This document shows positions 37,871 through 47,582 of a DNA stretch of 64,000 nt, piece by piece. The stretch is from contig CM043797.1 in NCBI GenBank assembly GCA_023974075.1, forward strand, positions 31,651,023-31,715,022. The letters are read 5' to 3'. This stretch comes from Chaenocephalus aceratus. Taxonomy: Eukaryota > Chordata > Actinopteri > Perciformes > Channichthyidae. The notes under the pieces were generated by a model. It saw only the letters and a program-made list of their open reading frames with translations, was not told where the DNA came from and ran no database searches. Made by a program: the position numbers and the translations under genes. The number at the start of each line of letters is the position of its first letter. The stretch's first letter is position 1.

Positions 37871-38496
37871 TTAACAGGTGGAGTCCCGACTCAACAAGGT
37901 GCCCAGCACTGCTCGGGCCACGCTTGGAGCGGAGACGTCCAGCCTGCAAAAGCAGACAACAGTGAGCGGCGAAGACCCGCTTGCCGCTGCACAGATGTCT
38001 TGGATGGGAGACATCCTGGACAGAGCCCAGGATGCAGCCAGACCCAGATTTGAAAGAGCTCGCGGGCCCGAAGGTGCCTGCAAACTCTGACTCGTAAGAG
38101 TCTCAAAGCAATAGCCTCCACACGACAGTGGGAGAACCGTTGCTTAGTAACCGGCTTGCCCCCTTTTAAGGGTTAGCCCAGGACACCAGGAGTTGGTCAT
38201 TATGACAAACACCCCTGATCTGTCCATACAGGTGCGTAAGCACAAACTGGACACAGCAAATCCCGCTGCTGTTCCCCGTAGGGACCCAGCGGCTGAGGAA
38301 ATGTCTCAATATCCATTGGGTACATGTACAGACAGTGCATGAAAACATTACTGGCTCGCCTGGCGGAAGCCAGGGTCAGTAACCGCACTATGTTGGAGAG
38401 ACCTGGTGTAGGAATCTCTCGCACTCTGAATAGTGTTAACACCCTATGAGGGAGTCTCACTATATTCAGGTTGTACCACTCACGGGCCAGGCCCAT
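37871..38496 (-). pseudogene. DIRS tyrosine recombinase, degraded
   Basis: In DIRS elements this enzyme integrates circular DNA at GTT sites. Two minus-strand pieces are visible. 38200-38496 has REWYNLN near its start and a later LLCPVCAY stretch, resembling the segment before the recombinase core. 37871-38083 contains SWALSRMSPIQDICAAASGS followed by FCRLDV, the usual C-terminal block of fish DIRS recombinases. There FCRLDV stands where FYRLDV, with the nucleophilic tyrosine, would be expected, and the HxxR motif just upstream is not recognisable. About 600 bp remain where roughly 900 bp would be expected, so an internal deletion plus frameshifts are likely. Confidence 0.65.
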
Positions 38497-40901
38497 AAGG
38501 CCAAGCGCTCTGGGTGTGGGTGAAAAATCTCACCCCCCGCCTGGGACAGTATGTCCCTGCGTAGTGGGAGCTGCCATGGCTGCCCGCACAGCAGCTGATA
38601 AATCTCCGCCAGCCAGTACATAGCTGGCCAGTGCGGAGCTATCAGAATAAGTGTGTGGCGTTGTTCCCTCACTCTTGCCAGAGTCTGGGGAATCAGAGCC
38701 AAGGGTGGGAACGCGTACAGAAGGCCCGAAGGCCAAACGTGTGCGAGTGCGTCCACGCCTAACGGTGCGTTTAGGTCGCGCATCGAAAAGAACAGCTGAC
38801 ACTGAGCATTTTCTCTTGATGCGAACAGGTCCACCGTGGCTCTGCCATAACGCACCCACAGCTGGCTCACAATCCTTGGATGTAGAGTCCAGTCTGCATA
38901 TAGTGGTGCACCTCTGGACAGCAGATCTGCCCCGAGGTTCGACACACCCGGTACGTGCGTCACTCTCAGGGAGAGGAGACGCCCGCTGCTCCATAGGATC
39001 AGTTTGCGTGCCAGCATGTGTAACTGGAGAGAACGCAAACCCCCTTGGCGGTTTATATACGATATTGTCGTCGTATTGTCTGTCCTCACGAGGACATGGT
39101 GTCCTCTGAGAAAAGGCAGGAAGTGCTTTAGGGTGAGAAACACCGCTAAAAGCTCCAGGTAATTTATGTGTGCCCGCTGGAGGTCTCTGCTCCAGAGACC
39201 CCTCACCGAGCGGCCTTCATAAATACCTCCCCAACCTGTCAGACATGCGTCTGTGGTGACCACCCTCCGTGAAAGGACAGCACCCATAGGCACGCCCCGT
39301 ACTAGAAAAGTCGGGTGCAGCCAGTGGCGCAGTGCCGTTACGCATTTCACAGTAACCATTACCCTCCGCGCGCCATGACGCGCGGGGTTTAGTTTTAAGG
39401 CGGCTACCCAGCGCTGAAACTCCCTCATGTGTAAGCGTCCTAGTCGTACGACCAGGATGGCTGACGCCATGAGCCCCATCAACCGCAGGCATGTTCTGAA
39501 GAGAACATGTTTGCGACGCTGGAATAAAGCGAGACAAGCTGTGAAAGCTTTCACTCTTTCCGCTGACAGGCGAGCTGTAAAGGGCACCGAGTTCAGGTGT
39601 AACCCTAGGAAGAGTATAGTCTGCGCGGGGCACAACATGCTCTTTTCTGTGTTTATTATGAAACCCAGGTTGAGCAGGTGCTTTACGAGAACATTTGTCT
39701 GCGTAACAGCCTCCTGCTCTGACTGTGCGAGAAGCAGCCAGTCGTCCAGGTAGGTCGCCAAGCGAATACCCTGTCGTCTTAACGGGGCTATCGCGGCTTC
39801 CGTACATCGTACAAACACTCTTGGACTGAGAGACAGGCCGAAGGGAAGTACTCTGTATTCATAACAGATCCCCTGAAATGCGAATCTCAGATATTTCCTG
39901 TGTGGATAATATACTGGGATGTGAAAATACGCATCCTTCAGGTCGACTGATGTAAACCAATCATCTTGTCGCACGAGACGCAGCAGAGATGTGTGAGTGA
40001 GCATTCTGAATTTATATCTTTTTAGATATCTGTTCAGAATCCTCAAATCCAGTATTGGCCGGATTCCGTTCCCTCCTCGTTTGGGGACGAGGAAGTACTT
40101 GGAATAAAAACCACTCTGACTCTGCTCGGCAGGTACAACAGATATAGCTCTCTTTTCTAGGAGTGAGAGAATCTCTCTCTCTAGAATATGGGCTGACTCT
40201 CCTCGGGCTTGTGAATACAAAATGCCCGAGAAACGAGGGGGGGTGACAGCGAATTGGAGTCTGTAACCCCGTGTTACTGTCTTGAAAACCCAAGCAGATG
40301 TTGCGAGCATCTTCCACTGTGTGCTCCTTAGAGCCAGCGGAGATGTCACATCTCTTGCCCTCTGAGACTCTGTTTGTTGTGTCATGGGGCCCTCTAGTGT
40401 CTGAACACGGTGGTACCCCATTTCAACAGTCCCCACCGTTACTGCGCACGCACGTGGCGGTGGCTTCACGGACCCGTCAATAATCCGTCCTTTGAGAGAT
40501 GCCGTAGCTGCTCTTGAAAGGGAAAGGATTGACGGGCCGTTCTTTACAGCTCTAGCCGGCACTGCGTGCGCACGTGGCGGTAGTGCCCTTAAAGCCCCAA
40601 CCGGCACTGCGCATGCGCGTGGCGGTGGTGCCTTCACAGACCCGTTTATTATCCGCCTTTTGAGAGAGGCCGTAGCTGCTCTCAGAAGGGGATTTATGGT
40701 TAACGGACTGTTTATTGTTTTTCTTTTCATTTTTTTGAGCTGCGCCCTTGGCCGAGGCCTGGATGCGTCAGCGAAAAATGGTTTATTTAAACAATAATGA
40801 TGTGACATGTGTTTTGTGCGGACTTGAGGATGGCGTTGAGGCATCTCTCGAGGCAGCGGGAACACAATTCGAGCCGGAGAAGGAACTTCCAGCTCTGTCA
40901 C
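38466..40901 (-). CDS. DIRS reverse transcriptase / RNase H polyprotein
   Basis: An open 811-codon frame. Residues 1-190 are low-complexity and repetitive (PPPRACAV units), probably a linker read across a leader-like spacer. The reverse transcriptase follows at about 230-450, with SKYFLVPKRGGNGIRPILDL, SVDLKDAYFHIP, VLPFGLSLSPRVF and the catalytic YLDD (about 39735-39752). An RNase H domain begins at TTDACLTGWGG (near 39250), with LEL and RTDNTTTISYINRQGG. The last 150 residues, DLFASRENAQ to HPHPERLALW, are conserved in fish DIRS and occupy the place of the methyltransferase-like region, although I see no clear catalytic motif for that. It starts 21 bp after the gag stop and overlaps the recombinase remnant at its end. 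No internal stop is present. Confidence 0.9.
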   Translation of the reverse strand: MTELEVPSPARIVFPLPREMPQRHPQVRTKHMSHHYCLNKPFFADASRPRPRAQLKKMKRKTINSPLTINPLLRAATASLKRRIINGSVKAPPPRACAVPVGALRALPPRAHAVPARAVKNGPSILSLSRAATASLKGRIIDGSVKPPPRACAVTVGTVEMGYHRVQTLEGPMTQQTESQRARDVTSPLALRSTQWKMLATSAWVFKTVTRGYRLQFAVTPPRFSGILYSQARGESAHILEREILSLLEKRAISVVPAEQSQSGFYSKYFLVPKRGGNGIRPILDLRILNRYLKRYKFRMLTHTSLLRLVRQDDWFTSVDLKDAYFHIPVYYPHRKYLRFAFQGICYEYRVLPFGLSLSPRVFVRCTEAAIAPLRRQGIRLATYLDDWLLLAQSEQEAVTQTNVLVKHLLNLGFIINTEKSMLCPAQTILFLGLHLNSVPFTARLSAERVKAFTACLALFQRRKHVLFRTCLRLMGLMASAILVVRLGRLHMREFQRWVAALKLNPARHGARRVMVTVKCVTALRHWLHPTFLVRGVPMGAVLSRRVVTTDACLTGWGGIYEGRSVRGLWSRDLQRAHINYLELLAVFLTLKHFLPFLRGHHVLVRTDNTTTISYINRQGGLRSLQLHMLARKLILWSSGRLLSLRVTHVPGVSNLGADLLSRGAPLYADWTLHPRIVSQLWVRYGRATVDLFASRENAQCQLFFSMRDLNAPLGVDALAHVWPSGLLYAFPPLALIPQTLARVREQRHTLILIAPHWPAMYWLAEIYQLLCGQPWQLPLRRDILSQAGGEIFHPHPERLALWAWPVSGTT

Positions 40902-40922
40902 AGAGGGGAGAAGGAGGGGCTG

Positions 40923-42506
40923 TCATGCCGCTCGCTTCTTCCTCCTTGATTGCTGGCCGAAATTCTGGGTTGGCTGAGCCTGGGCTGCAGCCGGGACCGG
41001 AGATTTTCTAGGCCAACTCGCCCTCGTCTCCTGCCTGGGCTGGGGACTCGGGGCGGACTGCGACCTCTGCTGATCTGGTACTCTAGATCCAGCAGGGTTC
41101 GGAGCAGCTTGGGCGAAGGGTCGCTGTTGCGGAGGCAGCGGCTGGACCCTTCGAGGGAGACAGAGGTGGAGGGCCTCGTCTTCCTTCTTTTTCGACTCGC
41201 ACCTCCTCTGCATGGAAGCGAGAGCGGAGCCGAAAATTCCCTCGGGAACGATGGGCATATCCAGCACATCCTCTTTTTCCCGGTCTGGGAGGTTGGTGAG
41301 GTTGAGCCATCTAGCTCTTTCCTGCACCACCATGATCCCCATCACTTTGCCCGTGGCCTGGACGGCGCAGCGTTGGACACGGAGACAAATGTCTGTGACC
41401 GCGGCTATCTCGTCCAGAGTGGCCGGTCCAGAATCGCTCGACAGATCCTCACAGAGCTCCGCTTGGTACGCGGTTAGCATCGAGGAAACGTTCAGAGCTC
41501 TGGCGGACAATGCTGCAGCCTTGTAGGCCCGTTCCGTCATGGTCGACTGGAATCGGTCAGTTTTTGCTGGCAGTGTGGGGTTCCTGCTCGGTGACGGGCC
41601 CATCCTCGGTAGGAGGTGGGCTGCCACCAGCGGTTCCATAGGCGGTATGTGGAGCAGGCCGAGCCTCTCCATACCGTCACAGTCAAGGGAGGAGGCACCC
41701 TGGATTGGGGCCTTGTTGCTAAAGGGCCGGTCTCTCCACGAGACCGACACCTCATCCAACATCTCCGGGAATACCGGGAGGAGTTGCCTCTTCGTCCTCG
41801 TTGTTTGGAAAAACAGTTTTCCTTCATAACGGGACCTGGAGGTCTCCTTGGCCACTTCGGGCCATGGGATGTCTAGTCTGGCCGCAGCACGTTGACACAC
41901 GGCTTGTAGGTCCATGCTGAGACAGGGCGAAGCTGGTGTGCTATCGCCCGAGAGAGCAGCCATCGCTCCAGGCTTTGCAGCCTGAGCTGGTGACATGAAG
42001 ACGTCGTCTTCCTGCTCGTCCGAATCAGACAGGAGGAACTCAGAGGCATCCTCTTCGTCCTCCATGTAATTTAATTCCAGGACATCCTCCGCGGGTGAAA
42101 CCATGGTGAGGTCCAGTCGGGAGCCCCAGCTTGGTATAGCGTGGGGTCCCGTTCCCGGTTCCGCGGCTGCCGCGGTTGATGAGCCCCAGGCCGTGAAGGC
42201 GAGGGGCTCAGTCTCTGCGGCGGACGCCCCCGTGTCTTGGTTGCCAGCCGGCCAACCAGTGGACATGAGGGGATCCTGTCCCGACAGGCTAGCTTGTCGT
42301 GCTAACCGTCGGCGAAGGCTCTTTATGGTGAGGCGGGCACAATGCCCGCACGAGCCGGGGTCGTCGATAGCCTCCTGGGCGTGTTCCAGCCCGAGGCAGG
42401 ACGAGCAGACCTGGTGTGAGTCTGTGCCTGCTATCTTCAACCCGCAGTCGCAGAACCGAGCCTTCGAGTCCCTGGCTCCTCTGGTGTGAGGGAGAGAGGC
42501 GTCCAT
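40923..42506 (-). CDS. DIRS gag-like protein (ORF1)
   Basis: An open 527-codon frame that starts at an ATG near the right terminal repeat and precedes the RT frame. The N-terminal part has paired cysteines (FCDCGLK, then CSSCLGLEH and CGHC) that could bind zinc, as in gag-like proteins of fish DIRS elements. A long acidic stretch follows (EDEEDASEFLLSDSDEQEDD), then a central globular part, then a basic proline- and glutamine-rich C-terminus ending RRKKRAA. Its role would be particle formation and RNA binding. Identification rests mainly on position and cysteine pattern. It is intact. Confidence 0.8.
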   Translation of the reverse strand: MDASLPHTRGARDSKARFCDCGLKIAGTDSHQVCSSCLGLEHAQEAIDDPGSCGHCARLTIKSLRRRLARQASLSGQDPLMSTGWPAGNQDTGASAAETEPLAFTAWGSSTAAAAEPGTGPHAIPSWGSRLDLTMVSPAEDVLELNYMEDEEDASEFLLSDSDEQEDDVFMSPAQAAKPGAMAALSGDSTPASPCLSMDLQAVCQRAAARLDIPWPEVAKETSRSRYEGKLFFQTTRTKRQLLPVFPEMLDEVSVSWRDRPFSNKAPIQGASSLDCDGMERLGLLHIPPMEPLVAAHLLPRMGPSPSRNPTLPAKTDRFQSTMTERAYKAAALSARALNVSSMLTAYQAELCEDLSSDSGPATLDEIAAVTDICLRVQRCAVQATGKVMGIMVVQERARWLNLTNLPDREKEDVLDMPIVPEGIFGSALASMQRRCESKKKEDEALHLCLPRRVQPLPPQQRPFAQAAPNPAGSRVPDQQRSQSAPSPQPRQETRASWPRKSPVPAAAQAQPTQNFGQQSRRKKRAA

Positions 42507-42893
42507 GGAGAGGACCCGCTCTTACCAAGTATGTCGAAAAAAAAAGTGTCCCAAACTGTCCTTTATCCGGAGAAAAAGGTAGTGTGGGTCTTTTCCTCTC
42601 AAAGAATATTGCCTGGTGTGGCAATATTCTTTTTAAATCCTTTTATCCTCCGGGGAAGAAAAAAGAATAAAAAACGTCCTCGCTACCGTGGTGTCGGCAG
42701 TGAGGGAAAAAAGGCACAAGCTAGCAACTGGTGTGTTTACCTTACTTCCAGAGGAAGAAATCGGCGAGGTTGACTATGGTACTTCTTCTGAGAGAGAATA
42801 GGGTAGCCGGCTAACGCCCGTCGACCGAAGATTAGCTTGGGTTCCGTCTGTGGACCGTTAAGCTAGCCCGGCTACCGTTCGAGATGTGCTCTG

Positions 42894-43084
42894 AAGCGAG
42901 AAGAGGTGTTTGAATGACGCATGCGTCGTGGCGCAGGCTACTTATAGGGGGTGATTTCCCCTGACGTTGACGTCAAGAATCACCGGCCAATCAGGATTGG
43001 CGTAATGAGATTGATGCTTCTGTTTGCTCCGCGATGAGGCGCATCCCATAGTGAGACATCGAACGGAGTGTTATGAATGAGAAC
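42894..43084. repeat. DIRS right inverted terminal repeat
   Basis: Inverted partner of the left terminal repeat. It ends in AAC at 43082-43084, and its outermost 42 bp are duplicated in inverse orientation in the internal complementary region. Confidence 0.9.
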
Positions 43085-43332
43085 TATCAGTGGAAAACAT
43101 GGAGGAAGAAAGAAAATGCAGAAAGTGAGTGGATATTTTCATCATTGTGGTAAAACGTAAAAACAGGTTTGAGTCCGACACAGACATGACATGTTGGACA
43201 GGAAGGTGGTTAAAGGATCTTTATCTTAGTGAAGTGTATATGTTACGGTATTTATAACATCCGTTTCCCTTTACATTATACATTGAAGTTAGTTTAACAT
43301 TATCAGCAATTTCTCATAATACATTTTGAATG

Positions 43333-43496
43333 TAGGGAATGAGTCCTTACCCCAAGTGAAGGAGTTCAAGTATCTCGGGGTCTTTTTCTCGAGTGAGGGA
43401 ACAATGGAGCGTGAGATGGGCCGGAGAATCGGAGCAGCGGGAGCGGTACTGCAGTCGCTTTACCGCACCGTTGTGATGAAAAGGGAGCTGAGCCAG
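43333..43496 (+). pseudogene. Rex3 RT C-terminal fragment, 5' part
   Basis: It encodes [16 protein letters not shown] to TVVMKRELSQ, nearly identical to the longer copy, and is then interrupted by the foldback insertion after gagccag. It is non-functional because the LINE is truncated at its 5' end and interrupted. Confidence 0.9.
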
Positions 43497-43549
43497 ACAA
43501 CCCTGTCTCCTAAAAATTACGTTCCCACAGAACTAAACTGCATTCTCAA

Positions 43550-44437
43550 TTACGTTTAGCTAGAAACGTATTTACTCCCACGTTACGTTTGTTATGAACG
43601 TATCTCAAATACGTTTATTTTCTACATATCTTCTAGAAACATGTTTTCTCCCAGGTTACGTTCCTTATGAACGTATCTGAAATACGTTTATTTTCTACAT
43701 ATCTTTGCCATTTATTGTCTTGCTTATAATAATGATAATAGTCATTTATAAATATCATTTTAGAGCACACCTTTGAAATCGACAATCGGGCTCGATAGAT
43801 GGTTAAATTAAAATCAGTAGGCGAGGCTGTAATTTCGCCAGCTGTTACTCTCATGTGCGAGGCAGAACATAATAGTTTTAACATGCCAAAAAGCTGCTGT
43901 GTCGTTCGTTGAGGTGCAATACCTCAAACATTAAAACAAATCCAGAGTTACGTGTTTCTGTACTTCCTCTAAGAAGAAAGGACAGTAACAGAAGAGCTCT
44001 GTGGCTTCAGGCTTGATCGCCGTTCAAATGACAGCGTTGGTTTCCCCAAAAGTGGGCGGGGCTGTAAAGTGAAGTAGATTTTACTGTCATCTATTATTCA
44101 AAACCATTCTATTTATTCTAACGTATTACATGCCAGTGTTTTATCTTTTTATTTATTTGTTTTTATTTTAAATCGTATAATGTCGGACTTTTTTTGTCGT
44201 CTTTGAGGAAAATAAATGGGGTTTAGAGATTCAAAATACTGAAATCTGTATTTTTTAAAATCTCTTCCTTCTAATTTGTTATTCTTTTCTAAATAACACA
44301 CTGTTATTTACTCAACAATAGCACACAATTATCCTTGTTTTTATTTATTCGTTTAATTCTATAATCTTGGGCATTTTAGCATGCTTTTTAGCCGTAAATA
44401 AAGTCACCAGAAACAGACGGGACATTTCGAGATTTAG
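43550..44437 (+). repeat. Left inverted arm of foldback element A
   Basis: It is the inverted complement of 46553-47582 over most of its length, from the subterminal cgtatttactcccacgttac motif to gggacattt. It has about two 73-bp units where the right arm has more than four. Confidence 0.85.
43883..44016 (+). pseudogene. THAP-domain-like N-terminal fragment, left arm
   Basis: ATG followed by MPKSCCVV, then an early stop caused by a small rearrangement. The downstream part keeps the conserved tryptophan context (LWLQA). The CC-x3-C start after MPK is the usual opening of a THAP zinc-binding domain, a DNA-binding module found in P-element transposases. The later C-x2-H ligands are not recognisable. 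Confidence 0.45.
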
Positions 44438-44439
44438 TA

Positions 44440-46490
44440 TGGCCCAAGACACTACACTACCCATAATCCCCAGCTATCGTTTGGGACTACAGTCCCGTTG
44501 ACAAACCCCGTGATGTTGCGCCAAGGTTACGCCGAGCGTCAAGCTCTTTGAAATGGAACGAAACCACGGCAGACTATTCAAAACTGGACTCGAACGCCCC
44601 ACCAGAACTACACATGCTGGCTATTGTGTTTCGCAACATGTTCTCTATGGCACGTCTCTACTGGGAATTGTAGTTTTAAAAGACGTTTTTCCCAAATGTA
44701 GAAGTTGACAGTATTAAACTGTGTAGGCCTACAGCCCTGGAGGTTTAGGCGATAGGAAACACATTGGTGTGTACACATTTAAAACATGTAATTACTAAAT
44801 GGGTGAAAATCGCTTGTATCCATAATGGGCAGCATTAATATATACCCACACGACAGCTCATTGTTACTTTGTTATTCTACTCCACTACAATTCAGAGGTT
44901 AACCTGGTATTTTTACTCCACTACATTTAGTTTAGTTACTTTGCAGATTCTGATTAATGATGTGGAATATAAACAACCCTTAAAGCAGACTTTAGTTACA
45001 CCTGAATACAATTCAGGGAAGGTGATTGTCAAGTGCCAACAATCAGGAGAGATATTTGATAGTTGGTGCTTGAGAAGACTAAACATTTATCTGCAGATCT
45101 TTATAAAGTATATTCATTACTCGTTATTCTCTACTAATAGTTAATTAAAAACTGTATAATGGCTATTTTGCATATCCCTTTCAAGATTTCAAGGTTTTCT
45201 AAGGTGTATTGATCTTATACACAACTTGGGTCGCAGGTTCCTCAACAGACATCTATCAATATGTGTGTACTGTATACCTCCACCATTAAACTGTCATATT
45301 CTGCACATTTCTTATTCTATCTACATACATAAGAGTATAATTAATGTGTATAATATCATTTAAAATAAGTGTTTCAACATAGTTAACATTGCAGGAAAGC
45401 AATATTTTAGACGTTAAGTACTTTGTCAGGCTTAATATTCATCTGTAGATAGATACCCCCAGAGCTTTTTTCTTGTTTAAAAGAAGACCTTAACCTAAAG
45501 TATTTTTTAATGTGTTAATAAAGGTTAATTCGTTTTTCTGTTTTGCACATCCTCCTATTAATATCTTTGTACATCCAGCACTAAACTGTTTTATTGTAGA
45601 GATCACTTAGTATCTTCTTGACTTTTTATATTCTATATTTCTATCATTGACCTTCTACTTTCCCCCTATGAAAGTATGTACTCTTAATATTGTTTTGATC
45701 AAATAAGATTATTCAACAACAATAATTCAATAACATGCTTTAACCACTAGGCGGTGCACACAAGGTACACACAGCATACTAATAATAACTTTGTATTATT
45801 AGTGTAGACACTTATGTATAACATCTGAAGATGTGTAGTTTTATTCATGTTTTTACATAATTTTACAGGATATTGCTATACTATTTCTCTTGTTTTACTT
45901 CTACACATTAATATCTGATTTGTAAAACATCACAGACAGAAAGGCATAGGCTATCCGTCATTTAATAGTAAGCTATTGAAATTGTGATTCCATAGATGTG
46001 TCTCCCATCACCCAAATCCCCTGACTATTCTCTCAACTCAGTATTTAGATTCTTATATTCAAAGAAAATCAGTAATATCTTTAAAAACTACAAGTCCTTT
46101 TCTATCAGCTGTGCACCGTTATGGTGTAAATATAACCTATATACCAATTGGATCAAATATAAAAGTCAGCCGAATTACTATTGATACTGCAAGGAGATGT
46201 ATTTTGTGAAAAGAAATTGAAGATGTTGTTTAATTGTTGATATATTTATGATCCACGTCAAGTATTCAGTTTTGGCAGCAGTTCTCCTGTTTGTCTCTCT
46301 CTATAAATAAAGAATTACGGCAGATGTGTAATATTTAATGCAGCCGAACCGTGTATTACAATGCCGTTATGTGATGACTTCCAAAGAGCACACTCTGAAT
46401 TAGGTATTATTTTATTTTTCGTTGTCGGATATCATATCTCCATATCATATCAACACCATATCCCAGCGTGCATTGCGGCTAAAACATCCA
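44440..46490 (+). repeat. Core of element A, homologous to the core of element B
   Basis: Shared in the same order and orientation with 59719-61395: cactacactaccca and ccccagctatcgtttgggac, then gagcgtcaagctctttgaaa, tctactccactacaattcag, aaccactag-ggtgc, aatcagtaatatctttaaaa and atgcagccgaaccgtgtatt. I recognise no conserved coding frame in it. Confidence 0.85.
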
Positions 46491-46966
46491 ATCAACAAGC
46501 TTCAAGCTGAGGATCTTGGGTAATCAGTTTAGTGGGTTTGTGGTGTGTATCGCTCAAAATGTCCCGTCTGTTTCCGGTGACTTTATTTACGGCTAAAAAG
46601 CCCAAGATTATAGAATTAAATGAATACATAAAAACAAGGATAATTGTGTGTTATTGTTGAGTAAATAACAGTGTGTTATTTAGAAAAGAATAATAAATTA
46701 GAAGGAAAAGATTTTAAAAAATACAGATTTCAGTATTTTGAGGCTCTGAGCCCCATTTCTTTTCCTCACAGACGGAAAAAAAGTCCGACATTATACGATT
46801 TAAAATAAAAACAAATAAATAAAAGATAAAACACTGGCATGTAATTTACGTTAGAATAAATAGAATGGTTTTGAATAATAGATGAGAGTAAATCTACTTC
46901 ACTTTACAGCCCCGCCCACTTTTGGGGAAACCAGCGCTGTCATTTGAACGGCGATCAAGCCTGAAG

Positions 46967-47080
46967 TCACAGAGCTCTTCTGATACTGTCCTTTCTTCTT
47001 AGAGGAAGTACAGAAACACGTAACTCTGGATTTGTTTTAATGTTTGAGGTGCAATAAACAACACAGCAGCTTTTTGGCAT
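46967..47080 (-). pseudogene. THAP-domain-like N-terminal fragment, right arm
   Basis: The mirrored copy of the left-arm fragment, with MPKSCCVVYCTSN (a C-x4-C pair) and a basic LPLRRKDSIRRAL end. It stops at TGA exactly where the left copy has TGG (tryptophan). Each copy therefore preserves what the other lost, which supports the idea that both descend from one real exon. Confidence 0.5.
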
Positions 47081-47260
47081 GTTAAAACTATTATGTTCTG
47101 CCTCGCTCATGAGAGTAACAGCTGGCGAAATTACAGCCTCGCCTACTGATTTTAATTTAACCATATATCGAGCCCGATTGTCGATTTCAAAGGTGTGCTC
47201 TAAAATGATATTTATAAATAACTAATTATCATTATTATAAGCAAGACAATAAATGGCTAT

Positions 47261-47582
47261 GATATGTAGAAAATAAACGTATTTAAGTTACATTCATAAC
47301 TAACGTAACGTGGGAGAAAATACGTTTCTAGAAGATATGTAGAAAATAAACGTATTTGAGATACGTTCATAACTAACGTAACGTGGGAGAAAATACGTTT
47401 CTAGAAGATATGTAGAAAATAAACGTATTTAAGTTACATTCATAACTAACGTAACGTGGAAGAAAATATGCTTCTAGAAGATATGTAGAAAATAAACGTA
47501 TTTGAGATACGTTCATAACAAACGTAACGTGGGAGAAAATACGTTTCTAGAAGATATGTAGAAAATAAACGTATTTGAGATA
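47261..47582. repeat. Subterminal tandem array, 73-bp unit, about 4.4 copies
   Basis: gatatgtagaaaataaacgt recurs at 47261, 47334, 47407, 47480 and 47553, an exact 73-bp period. Each unit contains two or three copies of the ACGTA(T/A) motif. The left arm has the inverse unit about twice (starting points 73 bp apart near 43621 and 43694). Subterminal arrays of this kind often bind transposase. Confidence 0.93.

Larger units (their letters stand above)
37471..43084 (-). mobile_element. DIRS-type tyrosine-recombinase retrotransposon, 5.6 kb
   Basis: On the minus strand the order is gag-like ORF, RT/RNase H ORF, then a degraded tyrosine recombinase. The ends are inverted rather than direct repeats. 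An internal complementary region (37715-37812) joins the complements of both terminal extensions. Both outer edges read AAC (GTT on the coding strand), the trinucleotide expected at DIRS junctions. No integrase, aspartic protease or direct LTR is present. This combination is diagnostic of DIRS. The recombinase is truncated and lacks its catalytic tyrosine, so the copy is probably unable to insert by itself. Confidence 0.93.
43498..47582. mobile_element. Foldback element A (possibly P/THAP-related), right tip deleted
   Basis: A 4.1-kb insert inside the truncated Rex3. It starts CAACCCTGTCTCC, comparable with the CAGCCTGTCCTCC end of element B. Two inverted arms of roughly 0.9-1.0 kb (43550-44437 and 46553-47582) enclose a core of about 2.1 kb. 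The right arm ends abruptly in a 73-bp tandem array with no counterpart of the left tip. Together with the missing Rex3 bases, this points to a deletion that removed the right tip and adjacent target. The arms carry mirrored THAP-like coding fragments. No intact transposase is present. P-element kinship is inference. Confidence 0.75.
46553..47582 (-). repeat. Right inverted arm of foldback element A
   Basis: Shared phrases in opposite orientation include gtgggcggggctgtaaagtg, atgacagcg, ttacatgccagtgttttatc and cagacgggacattt. The arms have diverged by scattered substitutions and small indels. Confidence 0.85.

Noticed and set aside
38651..39109. Plus-strand frames within the DIRS RT gene
   Set aside because: Shadows of the minus-strand RT frame. 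They lack motifs and conservation cues.
47261..47582. Regularly spaced repeats suggesting a CRISPR-like array
   Set aside because: The whole 73-bp unit repeats, with no unique spacers. It is a transposon subterminal array in a vertebrate genome.
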